Shown in pieces: positions 52,128 to 61,565 of a DNA stretch of 64,000 bases. The number at the start of each line of letters is the position of its first letter. Positions within the stretch are counted from its first letter, which is position 1. The DNA is from Oegoconia quadripuncta (Eukaryota; Arthropoda; Insecta; Lepidoptera; Autostichidae). A program made the position numbers and the translations under genes. The stretch spans positions 32,126,022 through 32,190,021 of the forward strand of contig OX438749.1 of assembly GCA_949316235.1 (NCBI GenBank), given 5' to 3'. The notes below the pieces were generated by a model. That model was not told where the DNA came from, ran no database searches, and worked only from the letters and a program-made list of their open reading frames with translations.

Positions 52128-55031
52128 ATGTTTGAAAAAAATCATTATAAAAGGGTTGCCACACCCCAAAAAAGAAAAAAAAATGGTTTAAAAATTCAAA
52201 AATGTATTAATCTGGTACACCAAAATATTCAGGGTATGAGTGGCAAAGAACTAGAGGTGGAGCTGTTCATGAGCTGCACTAACACTGATGTATTGTGTAT
52301 AACGGAACACTGGTATAAGCAATGTGAGCTCATGTTCGGCTTCAAGGAGTACCAGATTGCAAGCTCGTTCAGCAGGAGGAAGGCAATACGAGGCGATAGT
52401 CTCATTCTAATTCGTAATAATATTAAATTTAAAGAGCGCCTCGACATTGTAAACCTTTCTGTTGAGCGAACTATTGAAATAGCCTGTGTGGAAATTGCGC
52501 GGCTTACTGTATTATGTGTATATAAACCCCCTTCTTCATCTTATGAATTATTTGAGAAAATCATGGATGAAATCCTGTGTAAAATTAGTAATTCAAATAA
52601 ATACATTGTAATTTGCGGAGATTTTAATATAAACATATTAGAAGATAGCATTCAAACCAGAAGACTTAAATCTTTCTTCAGTTGCTATAATCTTGCTAAT
52701 CTTTTTTCAGTGCCCACTAGAATAGCTTCTACATCAGCTACTTGCATTGATAACATTTTCTCGAATTTACAACCCAGTGATAAATCTATTTTAAATAAAT
52801 TAAGTTCAGATCACTGTGGTCAGTTAGCGATTTTTAACATAGCAATTAATAAAACGCTGAAAAGAGATATATCGTACGTACCTGTAACTGAGTCACTACT
52901 CGATCAATATAAGAGTAAAGTGACTGCGAAACTAGATTATCTACCGTACTGTGACGATCCTAATGTATTATATAAATCAGTATTTGACATTTTAAAAACT
53001 GAATGTAATAAAGTTTTCTTAACAAAATCTGTCAAAATCAACAATTCCCTCGTTTTTAGTGATTGGGCGACGGTGGGAATTCATAAAAGTAGGCAAAAGT
53101 TATATGAGCTTTATGATGAAAGGACATATAATAAGAGCGAAAGTTTTATTGAATATGTTAGGCAATACTCGAAAATATTCAAGCGAGCGTGTGCCACTGC
53201 AAAAGCAAATTTTATAAATAATAAAATAAAGAACAGCGCGGACATAGTAAAGACAACTTGGAAAGTTATAAATAGCGAAACTGGTAAATTTAAAACTCGT
53301 AACCCTGATACGCGATTAAAAATTAATGATCGAATTCTAACTTCACAATTAGAAGTTGCAGAAGCTTTTGAAAAATTCTTTACTAATATTCCAATATTAA
53401 CTACAAAATCTCTGAATTCATGTCCCACACTCGCTGAATCGCTACTTAAACAAAATGTGGAGATTTGTGACTCCCATTTTAAATTTAATCATGTAAGTCC
53501 TATAGACATCATAAAAGCATTTCGATCTTTAGACAAGAAAAAAACTGCCGACCTTCATGGTTTATCAGTAAAAATTATTAGTGCCGTAATTGATTGTGTT
53601 TCACCACACTTAGCTTATATCTTTAATAAATGTACTGATGATGGCATATTTCCTGATCTGATGAAGCACAGTAAAGTCATACCTTTATTTAAAGCCGGTA
53701 GTACATCAGACCCCTCTAATTTTAGACCTATTTCAATACTACCGACTCTCAGCAAAATCTATGAAAAAATTATATTAAATCAGATATCGACTTATTTTTA
53801 CAGTAACAATCTAATGTCATTTAAACAATTCGGTTTTACTAGGGGCCGCTCGACAACCGATGCAGGTGTCGAGCTCTTACAATATATTTTTGAGGCTTGG
53901 GAAGATGCGCAGGATGCAATAGGAGTATTTTGCGACTTGTCCAAGGCCTTTGATTGCGTTCATCACGACACTTTAATCAGGAAATTACGTCATTATGGTG
54001 TAACCGGCCGAGCTCTCGACCTTCTGAATTCTTATTTGAGTAACCGAGTTCAGAGGGTTGATATCAGTGGCAATACATCGTCAGGGTCGACAGTCTGTAT
54101 GGGCGTCCCACAAGGCTCCATTCTCGGACCATTTTTGTTTTTGGTTTACATAAATGACTTGCCAAACCTTGTAAACGATAAACATGAAATAGTATTGTTT
54201 GCTGACGATACCTCTGTAATGTTTAAAGTAAATAGACTAAAATTAAATTATGACGACGTGAACAACGCTATTTCTCAAATAGTAGAATGGTTTACGGCAA
54301 ATAATTTGTTACTGAATGAGAAAAAAACTAAATGTGTAAAATTTGTACTGCCTAATGTCAGGGAGGTGCCCACAAATATAATGATAAAAAATGTCACTCT
54401 AGACCTTGTTGAGTCCACTGTATTTTTGGGCATTACTTTGGACGCCAAATTACAATGGGGTCCTCATATCCATAAATTGGCGAAGAAGCTCAGCTCTGCA
54501 GCGTATGCAGTCAAAAAAATTAGACAAATATCGGACGTAAATACTGCTAGATTAGTATATTTTAGTTATTTCCATAGCCTGATGTCTTACGGTATCTTGC
54601 TGTGGGGAAATGCCGCGGATATCAATACAATCTTTGTTTTACAAAAACGAGCCGTTCGCGCAATTTATCAATTGAGACCTGCAGTGTCACTTAGAGACAG
54701 ATTTAAAGAGTATAATATTCTAACCTTTTCGTCACAGTACATTTTTGAAAATCTAATATATGTCAAAAAAAATATAGCATCATTTAGGAAAAATAGTGAT
54801 AAACATGATGTCAATACAAGAAATAAAGATAAACTTGCAGGTCACATAAGTCGCCTCCACAAAGTCAGTAATTCATTCAAAGGGTTATGTATACGCTTTT
54901 TCAATAAAGTTCCTGTTGATATACAAAATCTTCCTTTCAATAAATGTAAAGATACTATAAAACAGAAACTTATTAAGAAAGCATATTATAAAATATCAGA
55001 TTATTTAGATGATAAACAATCATGGACATAA
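52128..55031 (+). CDS. CR1-like LINE ORF2: endonuclease-reverse transcriptase, 967 aa
   Basis: The only long intact coding sequence in the window. N-terminal apurinic-type endonuclease (about residues 28-235): LVHQNIQGM, E60 in DVLCITEHW, ICGDFNINI (D165), and the SDH triad at 227-229. Reverse transcriptase from about 480: VIPLFKAGSTSDPSNFRPIS, CDLSKAFDCVHHD (D603), MGVPQGSILGPF (660-663), FADD 691-694. C-terminal region ends YYKISDYLDDKQSWT. It would nick target DNA and prime cDNA synthesis there. ATG at 52128 follows ORF1 by 41 bp. Asp90 replaces the Gly seen in the left arm within the usual RGG/GGG(S,V) endonuclease stretch and may be harmful. Clade assignment (CR1 group) rests on the 3' TTTTGA repeats and motif style. 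Confidence 0.9.
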   Translation: MFEKNHYKRVATPQKRKKNGLKIQKCINLVHQNIQGMSGKELEVELFMSCTNTDVLCITEHWYKQCELMFGFKEYQIASSFSRRKAIRGDSLILIRNNIKFKERLDIVNLSVERTIEIACVEIARLTVLCVYKPPSSSYELFEKIMDEILCKISNSNKYIVICGDFNINILEDSIQTRRLKSFFSCYNLANLFSVPTRIASTSATCIDNIFSNLQPSDKSILNKLSSDHCGQLAIFNIAINKTLKRDISYVPVTESLLDQYKSKVTAKLDYLPYCDDPNVLYKSVFDILKTECNKVFLTKSVKINNSLVFSDWATVGIHKSRQKLYELYDERTYNKSESFIEYVRQYSKIFKRACATAKANFINNKIKNSADIVKTTWKVINSETGKFKTRNPDTRLKINDRILTSQLEVAEAFEKFFTNIPILTTKSLNSCPTLAESLLKQNVEICDSHFKFNHVSPIDIIKAFRSLDKKKTADLHGLSVKIISAVIDCVSPHLAYIFNKCTDDGIFPDLMKHSKVIPLFKAGSTSDPSNFRPISILPTLSKIYEKIILNQISTYFYSNNLMSFKQFGFTRGRSTTDAGVELLQYIFEAWEDAQDAIGVFCDLSKAFDCVHHDTLIRKLRHYGVTGRALDLLNSYLSNRVQRVDISGNTSSGSTVCMGVPQGSILGPFLFLVYINDLPNLVNDKHEIVLFADDTSVMFKVNRLKLNYDDVNNAISQIVEWFTANNLLLNEKKTKCVKFVLPNVREVPTNIMIKNVTLDLVESTVFLGITLDAKLQWGPHIHKLAKKLSSAAYAVKKIRQISDVNTARLVYFSYFHSLMSYGILLWGNAADINTIFVLQKRAVRAIYQLRPAVSLRDRFKEYNILTFSSQYIFENLIYVKKNIASFRKNSDKHDVNTRNKDKLAGHISRLHKVSNSFKGLCIRFFNKVPVDIQNLPFNKCKDTIKQKLIKKAYYKISDYLDDKQSWT

Positions 55032-55278
55032 CCAGCCCGTTCGCATAACCAGGCTATTTCACAATTAATAATGAAATATTATAATATAAAATAATAATTT
55101 TGTAATATAAAAACCTTTTTTTAAAAGAGCGACCTCTCGAGTTTCTTGCTTGTTCTTCTCAGGGGAAAATTGCCTTTTGAACAAGCAGTAGCTTTAAAAA
55201 TGTAAAATCTGACTATTTTAAGTGTACCCTGTGTACCTACAAAATAAAGCATTTTTTGATTTTGATTTTGATTTTGAT
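55032..55278 (+). mobile_element. CR1-like LINE 3' UTR and (TTTTGA)n tail
   Basis: Contains the segments used to recognise all other CR1 fragments: GAGTTTCTTGCTTGTTCTTC, AACAAGCAGTAGCTTTAAAA, TACAAAATAAAGCATTTTTT, then four TTTTGA units. TTTGT at 55279-55283 repeats the one at 51089-51093, giving a 5-bp target duplication within repeat Z. Confidence 0.9.
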
Positions 55279-55324
55279 TTTGTGTCATGAGATGGATTTA
55301 AACAAATGTTTCATTCTTTCTTTA

Positions 55325-55552
55325 GACCAAGTAACATGTCTAGGTGAATTTGCCGTGCGAGTTGTGGGCAATAATGCGTCCACTACTTGGACTCCTACAA
55401 CCGCCAGACGCAAACGTGTCAGACCGCGAAAACGGTGGAGAGACGAGCTTGACAGTTTTAATAAGGGATGGTTTGTGCTCGCCAAGAACAGAAACGACTG
55501 GAAACAGATGAGGGAGGCCTTTGCCCAGCAGTGGGACACTATGGGCTCTTAA
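55325..55552 (+). pseudogene. RTE-like LINE ORF C-terminus
   Basis: Frame with TWTPTTARRKRVRPRKRWRD, ELDSFNKGWFVLAKNRNDW and MREAFAQQWDTMGS then a stop. Same family type as 3605-3858. Confidence 0.7.
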
Positions 55553-55557
55553 TATAA

Positions 55558-56394
55558 TATATACAGGGCGTCCCAAAGTTATGGGACATGAAGGGGAAGT
55601 ACCTTAAATATCGTAGATAGTGAATTTTGCTCAAAGAAGACTTTATGTTATTTTTAAAAGTTAGTAATTCTGCATTCATAGATTTTCTAAAAATTATTTG
55701 CTTCGGCTGGGAATCGAACCGACTCAAATGTGAAAAAAAAAACACCCTACTTTTATGATGCCAATCGAAAGAATAGCTAAAAAATAATAACTCTGCCTAA
55801 GTAACATAGTATTTTAAAAGAAAGGAACAACGTGAAATTAATCATTTTAATCAAATAAAAAACATACATGAAACTGCCGTAGTCAATTAAGTAGGTATTT
55901 TTTTGTAAATTAATTAATTAAATGCTCAAAATGTGATCCCTCTTGTTATCATTTCATCTACACGTGCACTTATAATAAGGAAAACTATGTTAGTACCTAT
56001 TTTATGAAGTGGGTACTTATTTACGAATAATCAATGCTATCTTTGGAATGATAATATCGCTACTTTTCGAACGTCGTCGGCAATAAATAACTTTCTTGAA
56101 ATTTGACTCAATCATTTTATGTTGTTCCTTTCTTTTAAAATACTATGTTACTTAGGCAGAGTTATTATTTTTTAGCTATTCTTTCGATTGGCATCATAAA
56201 AGTAGGGTGTTTTTTTTTTCACATTTAAGTCGGTTCGATTCCCAGCCGAAGCAAGTAATTTTTAGAAAATCTATGAATGCAGAATTACTAACTTTTAAAA
56301 ATAACATAAAGTCTTCTTTGAGCAAAATTCACTATCTACAATATTTAAGGTACTTCCCCTTCATGTCCCATAACTTTGGGACGCCCTGTATATA
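55558..56394. mobile_element. foldback element with 274-bp inverted arms
   Basis: Arms 55558-55831 and 56121-56394 (coordinates sum to 111952, no indel, about three mismatches) around a 289-bp loop. Core ends CAGGGCGTCCCAAAGTTATG between TA dinucleotides, consistent with a mariner-type target. No transposase. The frames within the arms are by-products of the palindrome. Confidence 0.9.
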
Positions 56395-56469
56395 GGTGAA
56401 TTTGAATTCATGTAATTCCCATTAACTCGTGACGCTATGCTTGATTATGAACAACTTTCCCCAAGGTAC

Positions 56470-56596
56470 CATATTTTTTTATTTTTTTTATATATGAGAG
56501 GGCGGCAAACGTACATGACCGCCGCCCATGGACACCCGCAACACCAAAAGGGTCACAGATGCGTTGCCGGCCTTTGAGGAAGGTGTAGGCTCGTTG
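56470..56596 (-). mobile_element. LINE-E C-terminal fragment
   Basis: Minus-strand [24 protein letters not shown], then the short 3' end with a T run at the left. Confidence 0.7.
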
Positions 56597-56999
56597 TATG
56601 TATATTATTTTACTTAATTCATTAAATAAAACACTTAACATCAAGTCGAGTGCTAACCCGCATGGTACATAAAAAAAAGACTCACGCCAGGAGTTCACGA
56701 CCTCATCACAAAGCAACACAGTGTGGACACATGCTAAGCACATAGTAGGCATACAAACAAGTAAACTGTGACTCATGTGCATGTATTTTTTCTTAATTAT
56801 TATTCATTGCGCATGCGCATCTCTGGGAAGTATTATGAGTAATTTTTATTTTTATAATTAAAGTAAGTATATACAGGTTGGTTGTTGACTTCACGACGTC
56901 AGGAGCGACTTAACTCTGAATTATTATTTGTTTGTAAAATTATTGTTTTAGTCGAAATTGAAAGTATGCACCGTCTGCATCTGGAGCACAAATTATATA
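56597..56999. other. SINE A tail fragment; rest unassigned
   Basis: AAGTCGAGTGCTAACCCGCA then TACATAAAAAAAA at 56644-56676 is a SINE A tail in plus sense. Nothing else is recognised. Confidence 0.45.
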
Positions 57000-57480
57000 T
57001 ATTTTTTATGATTGACTAGATTCTTATGACCACAATCTCATCTGATGGAAAGTGACGATGTGGTCGAAGATGAAGCACGCGATCCCAGTAAATGCCTATT
57101 CACTCTGCTCTTGAAGATCCCAAGGTTGTAGGATTCAGGAAAGACTGACGCCGGAAGGGAGTTCCATGCCTTGGCTGTTCGGATGATGAATGAAGAATCG
57201 AACTTCTAGTGCGAATGTTCGGTATATTAATTATATACGGGTGGAATCCCTCCCCACGCCTAGTGGTCCGAAGATGGAAGGGCGACGGTGGAAAAAGATT
57301 ATTTAATTCCAACGCACACTCCCCGAAATGCATCTTGTAAAAAACTGAGAGACAGGCGACTTTGCGACGGTGTTCAAGGCTCTGCAATTTAGCAGTCATT
57401 GAATTATCACCTATGAGTCTCATGTCACGTCGTTCCACAGAATCGAGTGCAGCTAATTGGTACTTACTATATATTGTACA
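57000..57480 (-). pseudogene. LINE-F ORF2 C-terminus and 3' end
   Basis: Minus-strand YQLAALDSVERRDMRLIGDN, LEHRRKVACLSVFYKMHFGE and LFPPSPFHLRTTRRGEGFHP, then a frameshift before the WNSLPASVFP part. The 3' end at 57000 has the usual AGAATC...ATAAAAAA form. Confidence 0.85.
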
Positions 57481-57948
57481 TGTCAAGTATTCTCAATGTA
57501 AAGTAAGCTATTAAATCCCAAGGGAGCTAAAATTATATCAACGTTCCCTTGGGTAATAATGACATTTAAATTTGGAACGCCAAAATTTCAACAAAAACTT
57601 GTATCAAAATAGTTTCTAAAAAAAACAAGGCTGTTCAAGGCATAAATGAAATGAAATATTTATTCACAAGTAGTTAGATAGTAAACATATCACAAGCTTT
57701 GCTTAGTTTGAGACTGAATTGGTGTGAGTGTCCGAAATATAAAGGAAATATATTAAAAATATAGTTACCGAAAGCGTAGAAGATTTCATCAAAATCGGTT
57801 CAGCAAAAAAAATTGCCTATACGTTAATCCAAGTCCTAATCTATCTACCAACCAAATTTCAACCAAATCCGCCCAGCGGTATAGGCGTGAAGAGGTAACA
57901 AACATACATACAGACATACACACGCACAAAACCTTTTCCATTTATAAT

Positions 57949-57951
<3 letters not shown>
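57481..57951. other. repeat debris, no gene
   Basis: CCCAAGGGA near 57517 pairs with TCCCTTGGG near 57546. 57690-57740 is a SINE B 3' part (CAAGCTTTGCTTAGTTTGAG). 57775-57945 is the common repeat with TTTCATCAAAATCGGTTCAG and CCAAATCCGCCCAGCGGTAT. Confidence 0.5.
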
Positions 57952-57980
<29 letters not shown>

Positions 57981-58275
57981 TTCGATCATGTTCTTAAAAC
58001 TAGTACATGCACCCTGTCTTATAGGGTGTAGCAAATTTAATTAACCTAAAATTTATTAAAAGCGTTTATCTTATTTCTATATTAGGTATTTTACCCTTTT
58101 TATCTATTCTTATACGATAACTATTTATAAATTATAATTATTATTATTGTACTGTACTTATAGTTATGAGATCAACGCTTATAATAATGATGAGATCAAA
58201 GTAGTTTATTTTATTTTATCTGACATGTATTCTTCGACAGTATAATAGCATTTCTGTAAGAGAGATTTTAATTTT
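57952..58275 (-). mobile_element. (TTTA)n and probable LINE-Y-type 3' end
   Basis: Seven or so ATTT units at 57952-57982, then ATGCACCCTGTCTTATAGGG. Assignment rests on position next to the tail only. Confidence 0.4.
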
Positions 58276-58383
58276 TTACAAAAACTTGTATATTTCGTGT
58301 TATTATTATTTATTATTAGTTCGTGTTATTTACAAAAACTTGTATATTTCGTGTTATTATTATTTATTATTAGTTCGTGTTAT
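58276..58383. repeat. perfect 54-bp tandem duplication
   Basis: Two identical copies (58276-58329, 58330-58383) of a unit containing ACAAAAACTTGTATATTTCG. No mismatch, so recent. Confidence 0.85.
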
Positions 58384-58770
58384 TAGTTTGGATTATTAAA
58401 TGAATGAGGTATTTTGGATGAGAACGCGTTGCGTGGTTTGATTCCTTTCATTCTATGATACTTCATTGACCACTTTTAAACCCTTTCCAGATTTTCCATC
58501 TCGTCAACATTCTGTATAATATATAATACACTATAATTACATCATTATAATGCATACATTGTCGGACCTGAAACATTTTCTCCAAGTTTCCTTTTAATAT
58601 AAAGAAAAAACTTTGTAGTTACTTAGTGTTTTTGCATATCCGTGATGCTAGAAAACACATAGTGGAATCCATCTATTTTTATGTCTTAAATAGTGCCAAA
58701 TTAGTGCCCAAAGGATAAAAGATCTGTCACTGTAGTTAAACGAGTTATTCAGTATTTTTGGTGAGCATTT
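58384..58770. other. no gene
   Basis: Near 58690: AATAGTGCCAAATTAGTGCC, with a similar phrase near 60815 and its complement near 59540, so a small dispersed repeat is present. Otherwise unassigned. Confidence 0.4.
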
Positions 58771-58887
58771 TGTATCAATCAATCAATCAAATAATTTATT
58801 TGTGATACACAGGTACAATACAATAAAGTGATGTTACATAGAAAACTGACAGAGCGCAGTGATTCGCACATTGGCAAACAAAACAAT
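58771..58887 (-). mobile_element. antisense LINE 3' tail with (AATC)n
   Basis: ATCAATCAATCAATCAAATA then ATTTATTTGTGATACACAGG; CR1-group-like 3' end, family not fixed. Confidence 0.45.
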
Positions 58888-59169
58888 TGATTAATAATAA
58901 TAAATAAATAAATAAATATCCTTAGACATACACACAGCGCCATCTAGTTCCACAGTAAGCAACTATATGCTTGTGTTGTGGATACCAGATGGTTGATATA
59001 ATACATAAATACATTTTTTTTTGTAAATAAATACTTATTATAAATGAAAACATCCATAACTCGGGTACACATGTCCGTATTCATCACACAAACATATGCC
59101 CCTGGCGGGATTCGAACCCGCAACCTTTTGGTATAGTGGTCAGAGTTGCTAACCATTACACCAAACAGG
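58888..59169 (-). mobile_element. SINE C, full length
   Basis: Head at the right end (CTGTTTGGTGTAATGGTTAG), GGGTTCGAATCCCGC and the body through to (AAAT)n at the left. Confidence 0.9.
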
Positions 59170-59407
59170 GCGTTTGTTTGTATTGTTTTGTTATGTTATA
59201 TTGTTATAATTTTGGTATGATAGATAGATAGTTATAGCATTAACTTGCATATTACAGAAACACATACAAAAACTATTCGAAGCAACAATCATTCTGCTTG
59301 GTGTTATTCTTACGAAATGTAGCCTTATTTCACAGTAATAAAAATAAAAATTAAGCACTGTACGTTTGCTGTACGTTGTATGTATGCAAGTATGTTGCTG
59401 GAATGCT
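59170..59407. other. no recognised feature
   Basis: Unassigned. Confidence 0.35.
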
Positions 59408-59515
59408 CATTTCTCATTTTACTTGAGCTTGAGATAGCGTCAACTGCTTAAGACGCATCTCGGTTGATACAGCCTCAAGACTTGTATTAAGATTGGTTTA
59501 TTAATACGGGCCTTA
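59408..59515. mobile_element. MITE-H, one half
   Basis: AGACGCATCTCGGTTGATAC, CTCAAGACTTGTATTAAGAT, then GGTTTATTAATACGGGCC and TTA. Complements the left half of 16373-16708. Confidence 0.7.
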
Positions 59516-60006
59516 GACAACAGTAGCACTATTGTTTCCTCTGGGCATTATTTGGCACTATTCAAGCACAAATTTTCGACCATTATGAAAGTGGCTGAAT
59601 TCCACGGTGTGTATTCCAGCATCACGTATGTGTTTTTGCTAGTGTAGGTAATAGTAATTTATGAGATGTTTTTGTAAGTGCATTAGCAATTTACTTAGGT
59701 GGGTAATTTGATTAATCTTATGATTCACAGTTCATTGGAATTCTCGTGGCAAAAATATGACGTTCGACGACGACGTATGTCGATATTTATCGATCAAAGT
59801 TATGTAGGCACAATCAGCAACACAATTAAGGTAGCATGTTTATTTTTATTATATTGCTTGCCTGGATCTAACTTATACTATATATATATATATTATAAAT
59901 ACGAAGGTCTGGATGTTTGTTTGTATCACAACCACGGCGAAACGGATGAACGGATTTGGATGAAATTTGGTATATAGGTAGAATATACCGTGGATGGAGA
60001 CATAAG
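59516..60006. other. no gene; common repeat end
   Basis: 59905-59985 has GAAGGTCTGGATGTTTGTTT and GAACGGATTTGGATGAAATT, a ubiquitous lepidopteran repeat start (compare 24690). A 92-codon frame at 59699-59977 runs into it and is not protein-like. Confidence 0.45.
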
Positions 60007-60150
60007 ATATATATATATATATATTATGCACAACGGATTAGCACTTGACTTCAATCACACCTGATGTTAAGTGAAGATGAGGCCGAAGGTGGTAGCGTAC
60101 TGACCCGGAAACCCCATCTTATTTGGGGTACTGGCTATCTTATCTCTTGG
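60007..60150 (-). mobile_element. (TA)n then SINE A tail half
   Basis: TA run at 60007-60024, then ATTATGCACAACGGATTAGC and the SINE A body up to TGGCTATCTTATCTCT. Confidence 0.7.
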
Positions 60151-60500
60151 GCGGGCACACATGGATATCAGAAACCAATCATCATTATATAATCAAACTC
60201 AATTATAATAACAAACTAAAATTGTAGTGGTAGAGCCACGCTGTAAGCTATTAGCTTGCAGCATGAATGGGCCGGCTCGACCGGGGAAGTACCACCCTCT
60301 CGCAGAAGACCGACGTCTGAGTAGTGGCATTTTGCCACTGCGCTTCGTCCGGTGAGCGAGGGCGCCGGAGGCCCACCTTCCAGTCTCTCTCCAGAATGGT
60401 AGCGGTATTTAAAGAGTTAGTACCCCAGGAGGGTACCAGCACTATTAGTGCTGGAGAATCCCTCATCGCTCAGGCTGCCCTACTTATTCTGGGGTGGACA
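60151..60500 (+). repeat. GC-rich repeat leading into LINE-E
   Basis: From about 60218: GGTAGAGCCACGCTGTAAGC, GAATGGGCCGGCTCGACCGG and CGGGGAAGTACCACCCTC. A phrase I know as widespread in Lepidoptera; its class is uncertain. No clear frame. Confidence 0.4.
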
Positions 60501-60502
60501 CC

Positions 60503-60627
60503 TTCCTCAAAGGCCGGCAACGCATCTGTGACCCTTTTGGTGTTGCGGGTGTCCATGGGCGGCGGTGATTGCTTTCCATCAGGTGACCCGCATGCTCGTT
60601 TGCCGCCCTCTCATATAAAAAAAAAAA
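60503..60627 (+). mobile_element. LINE-E C-terminal fragment and 3' end
   Basis: Sense strand of the VAGVHGRR region: the noncoding complement reads CTCAAAGGCCGGCAACGC, so the coding sense runs plus to minus as elsewhere, with the A run at 60616-60627. Confidence 0.6.
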
Positions 60628-60689
60628 ATCCTGCTTATCTTCAAGTGGATTACCGTATTCATTCAGGATATAAAAATGGGGAGCCAAAC

Positions 60690-61179
60690 AGCTAATCTCC
60701 TACAGTAGATTTATGGTAGATGCGTCGTAAGCCGTGAAGATGTAAGGCCGCTTATACACTGTCCGATAATTAGCGCGTCGGACCGATATCAACGATTGTG
60801 AAAAAATAGTGCCCAATGGTGAGAATTAGTGCCATTGTTGTTAGAGAGTTATTCAATATTTTTTTAAAAATTGAATAAAAGTGATGTTACCCAGTATAAA
60901 GACAAGATTATGTAGTAAAAATAACTATGTCATGGCTATTAAAATTTATAATAGGCCAGATACCCATATAAAAATTTTACCTTTGAAACATTTTAAAATT
61001 AAATTAAAACAATGGTTAATTCAGAATTGCTTTTACTCGTTGGACGAATATTATAAAGGTACTTCTATGCAGTCATATGACATATAACATAATAAGAGAT
61101 ATTAGTCTCAGTTAAATGACATATTATAATGTGAACTAATAATATAATTTTATGTAAAAATAATAATAAATAAATACAA
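60690..61179 (+). pseudogene. LINE ORF2 C-terminal fragment
   Basis: 60881-61087 codes for KTRLCSKNNYVMAIKIYNRP and ILPLKHFKIKLKQWLIQNCF YSLDEYYKG. The LPL-x-F-K-x-x-L-K-x-x-L pattern is the usual end of CR1/Jockey-group ORF2 proteins. The upstream part is unrecognised. Confidence 0.6.
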
Positions 61180-61443
61180 ATAAATATACTCTGGACATAC
61201 ACACAGCGCCATCTAGTTCCACAGTAAGCAACGATAGGCTTGTGTTGTGGATACCAAGATGGTTGATATACTACATAATTTTTTATTTTTTTTTTGCAAA
61301 TAAATACTTTTTGTAAATGAAAACATCCATAACTCGGATACACATGTCTGTATTCATCACACAAACAATATGCCCCTAGCGGGATTCGAACCCTCAACCT
61401 TTTGGTATAGTGGTCAGAGTTGCTAACCACTACACCAAACAAC
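61180..61443 (-). mobile_element. SINE C, full length
   Basis: Head at the right end (GTTTGGTGTAGTGGTTAGCA), B box GGGTTCGAATCCCGC with one change (GAGGGTTCG), body to (AAAT)n. Confidence 0.85.
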
Positions 61444-61565
61444 TCATAAATAATAATAATAATAGGTATAATATAAAGTAATAATTGTGCATGGCAGACG
61501 CTGGCGAACTGTGTGATACTTAACATTATATTTTTTTTTATGCATAACGGGTTGGTACTTGACTT
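61444..61565. other. unassigned, with a SINE A tail fragment
   Basis: 61528-61558 is an antisense SINE A tail (TTTATGCATAACGGGTTGGT). Confidence 0.5.

Larger units (their letters stand above)
48913..54360 (+). repeat. IR1 right arm (5,448 bp), probable source copy
   Basis: Both ends pass without interruption into the rest of the elements they cut (LINE-L 3' UTR on the inside, CR1 ORF2 on the outside). The left arm is cut at both ends, so the right arm is the original. Confidence 0.95.

Noticed and set aside
42487..55031. Two independent insertions of the same LINE in opposite directions
   Set aside because: The flanking Z, MITE-P, MITE-T, SINE B and LINE-L are mirrored as well, base for base, so the whole block was copied.
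55539..56395. Two homologous small proteins in opposite directions
   Set aside because: They are translations of the two arms of the foldback element.
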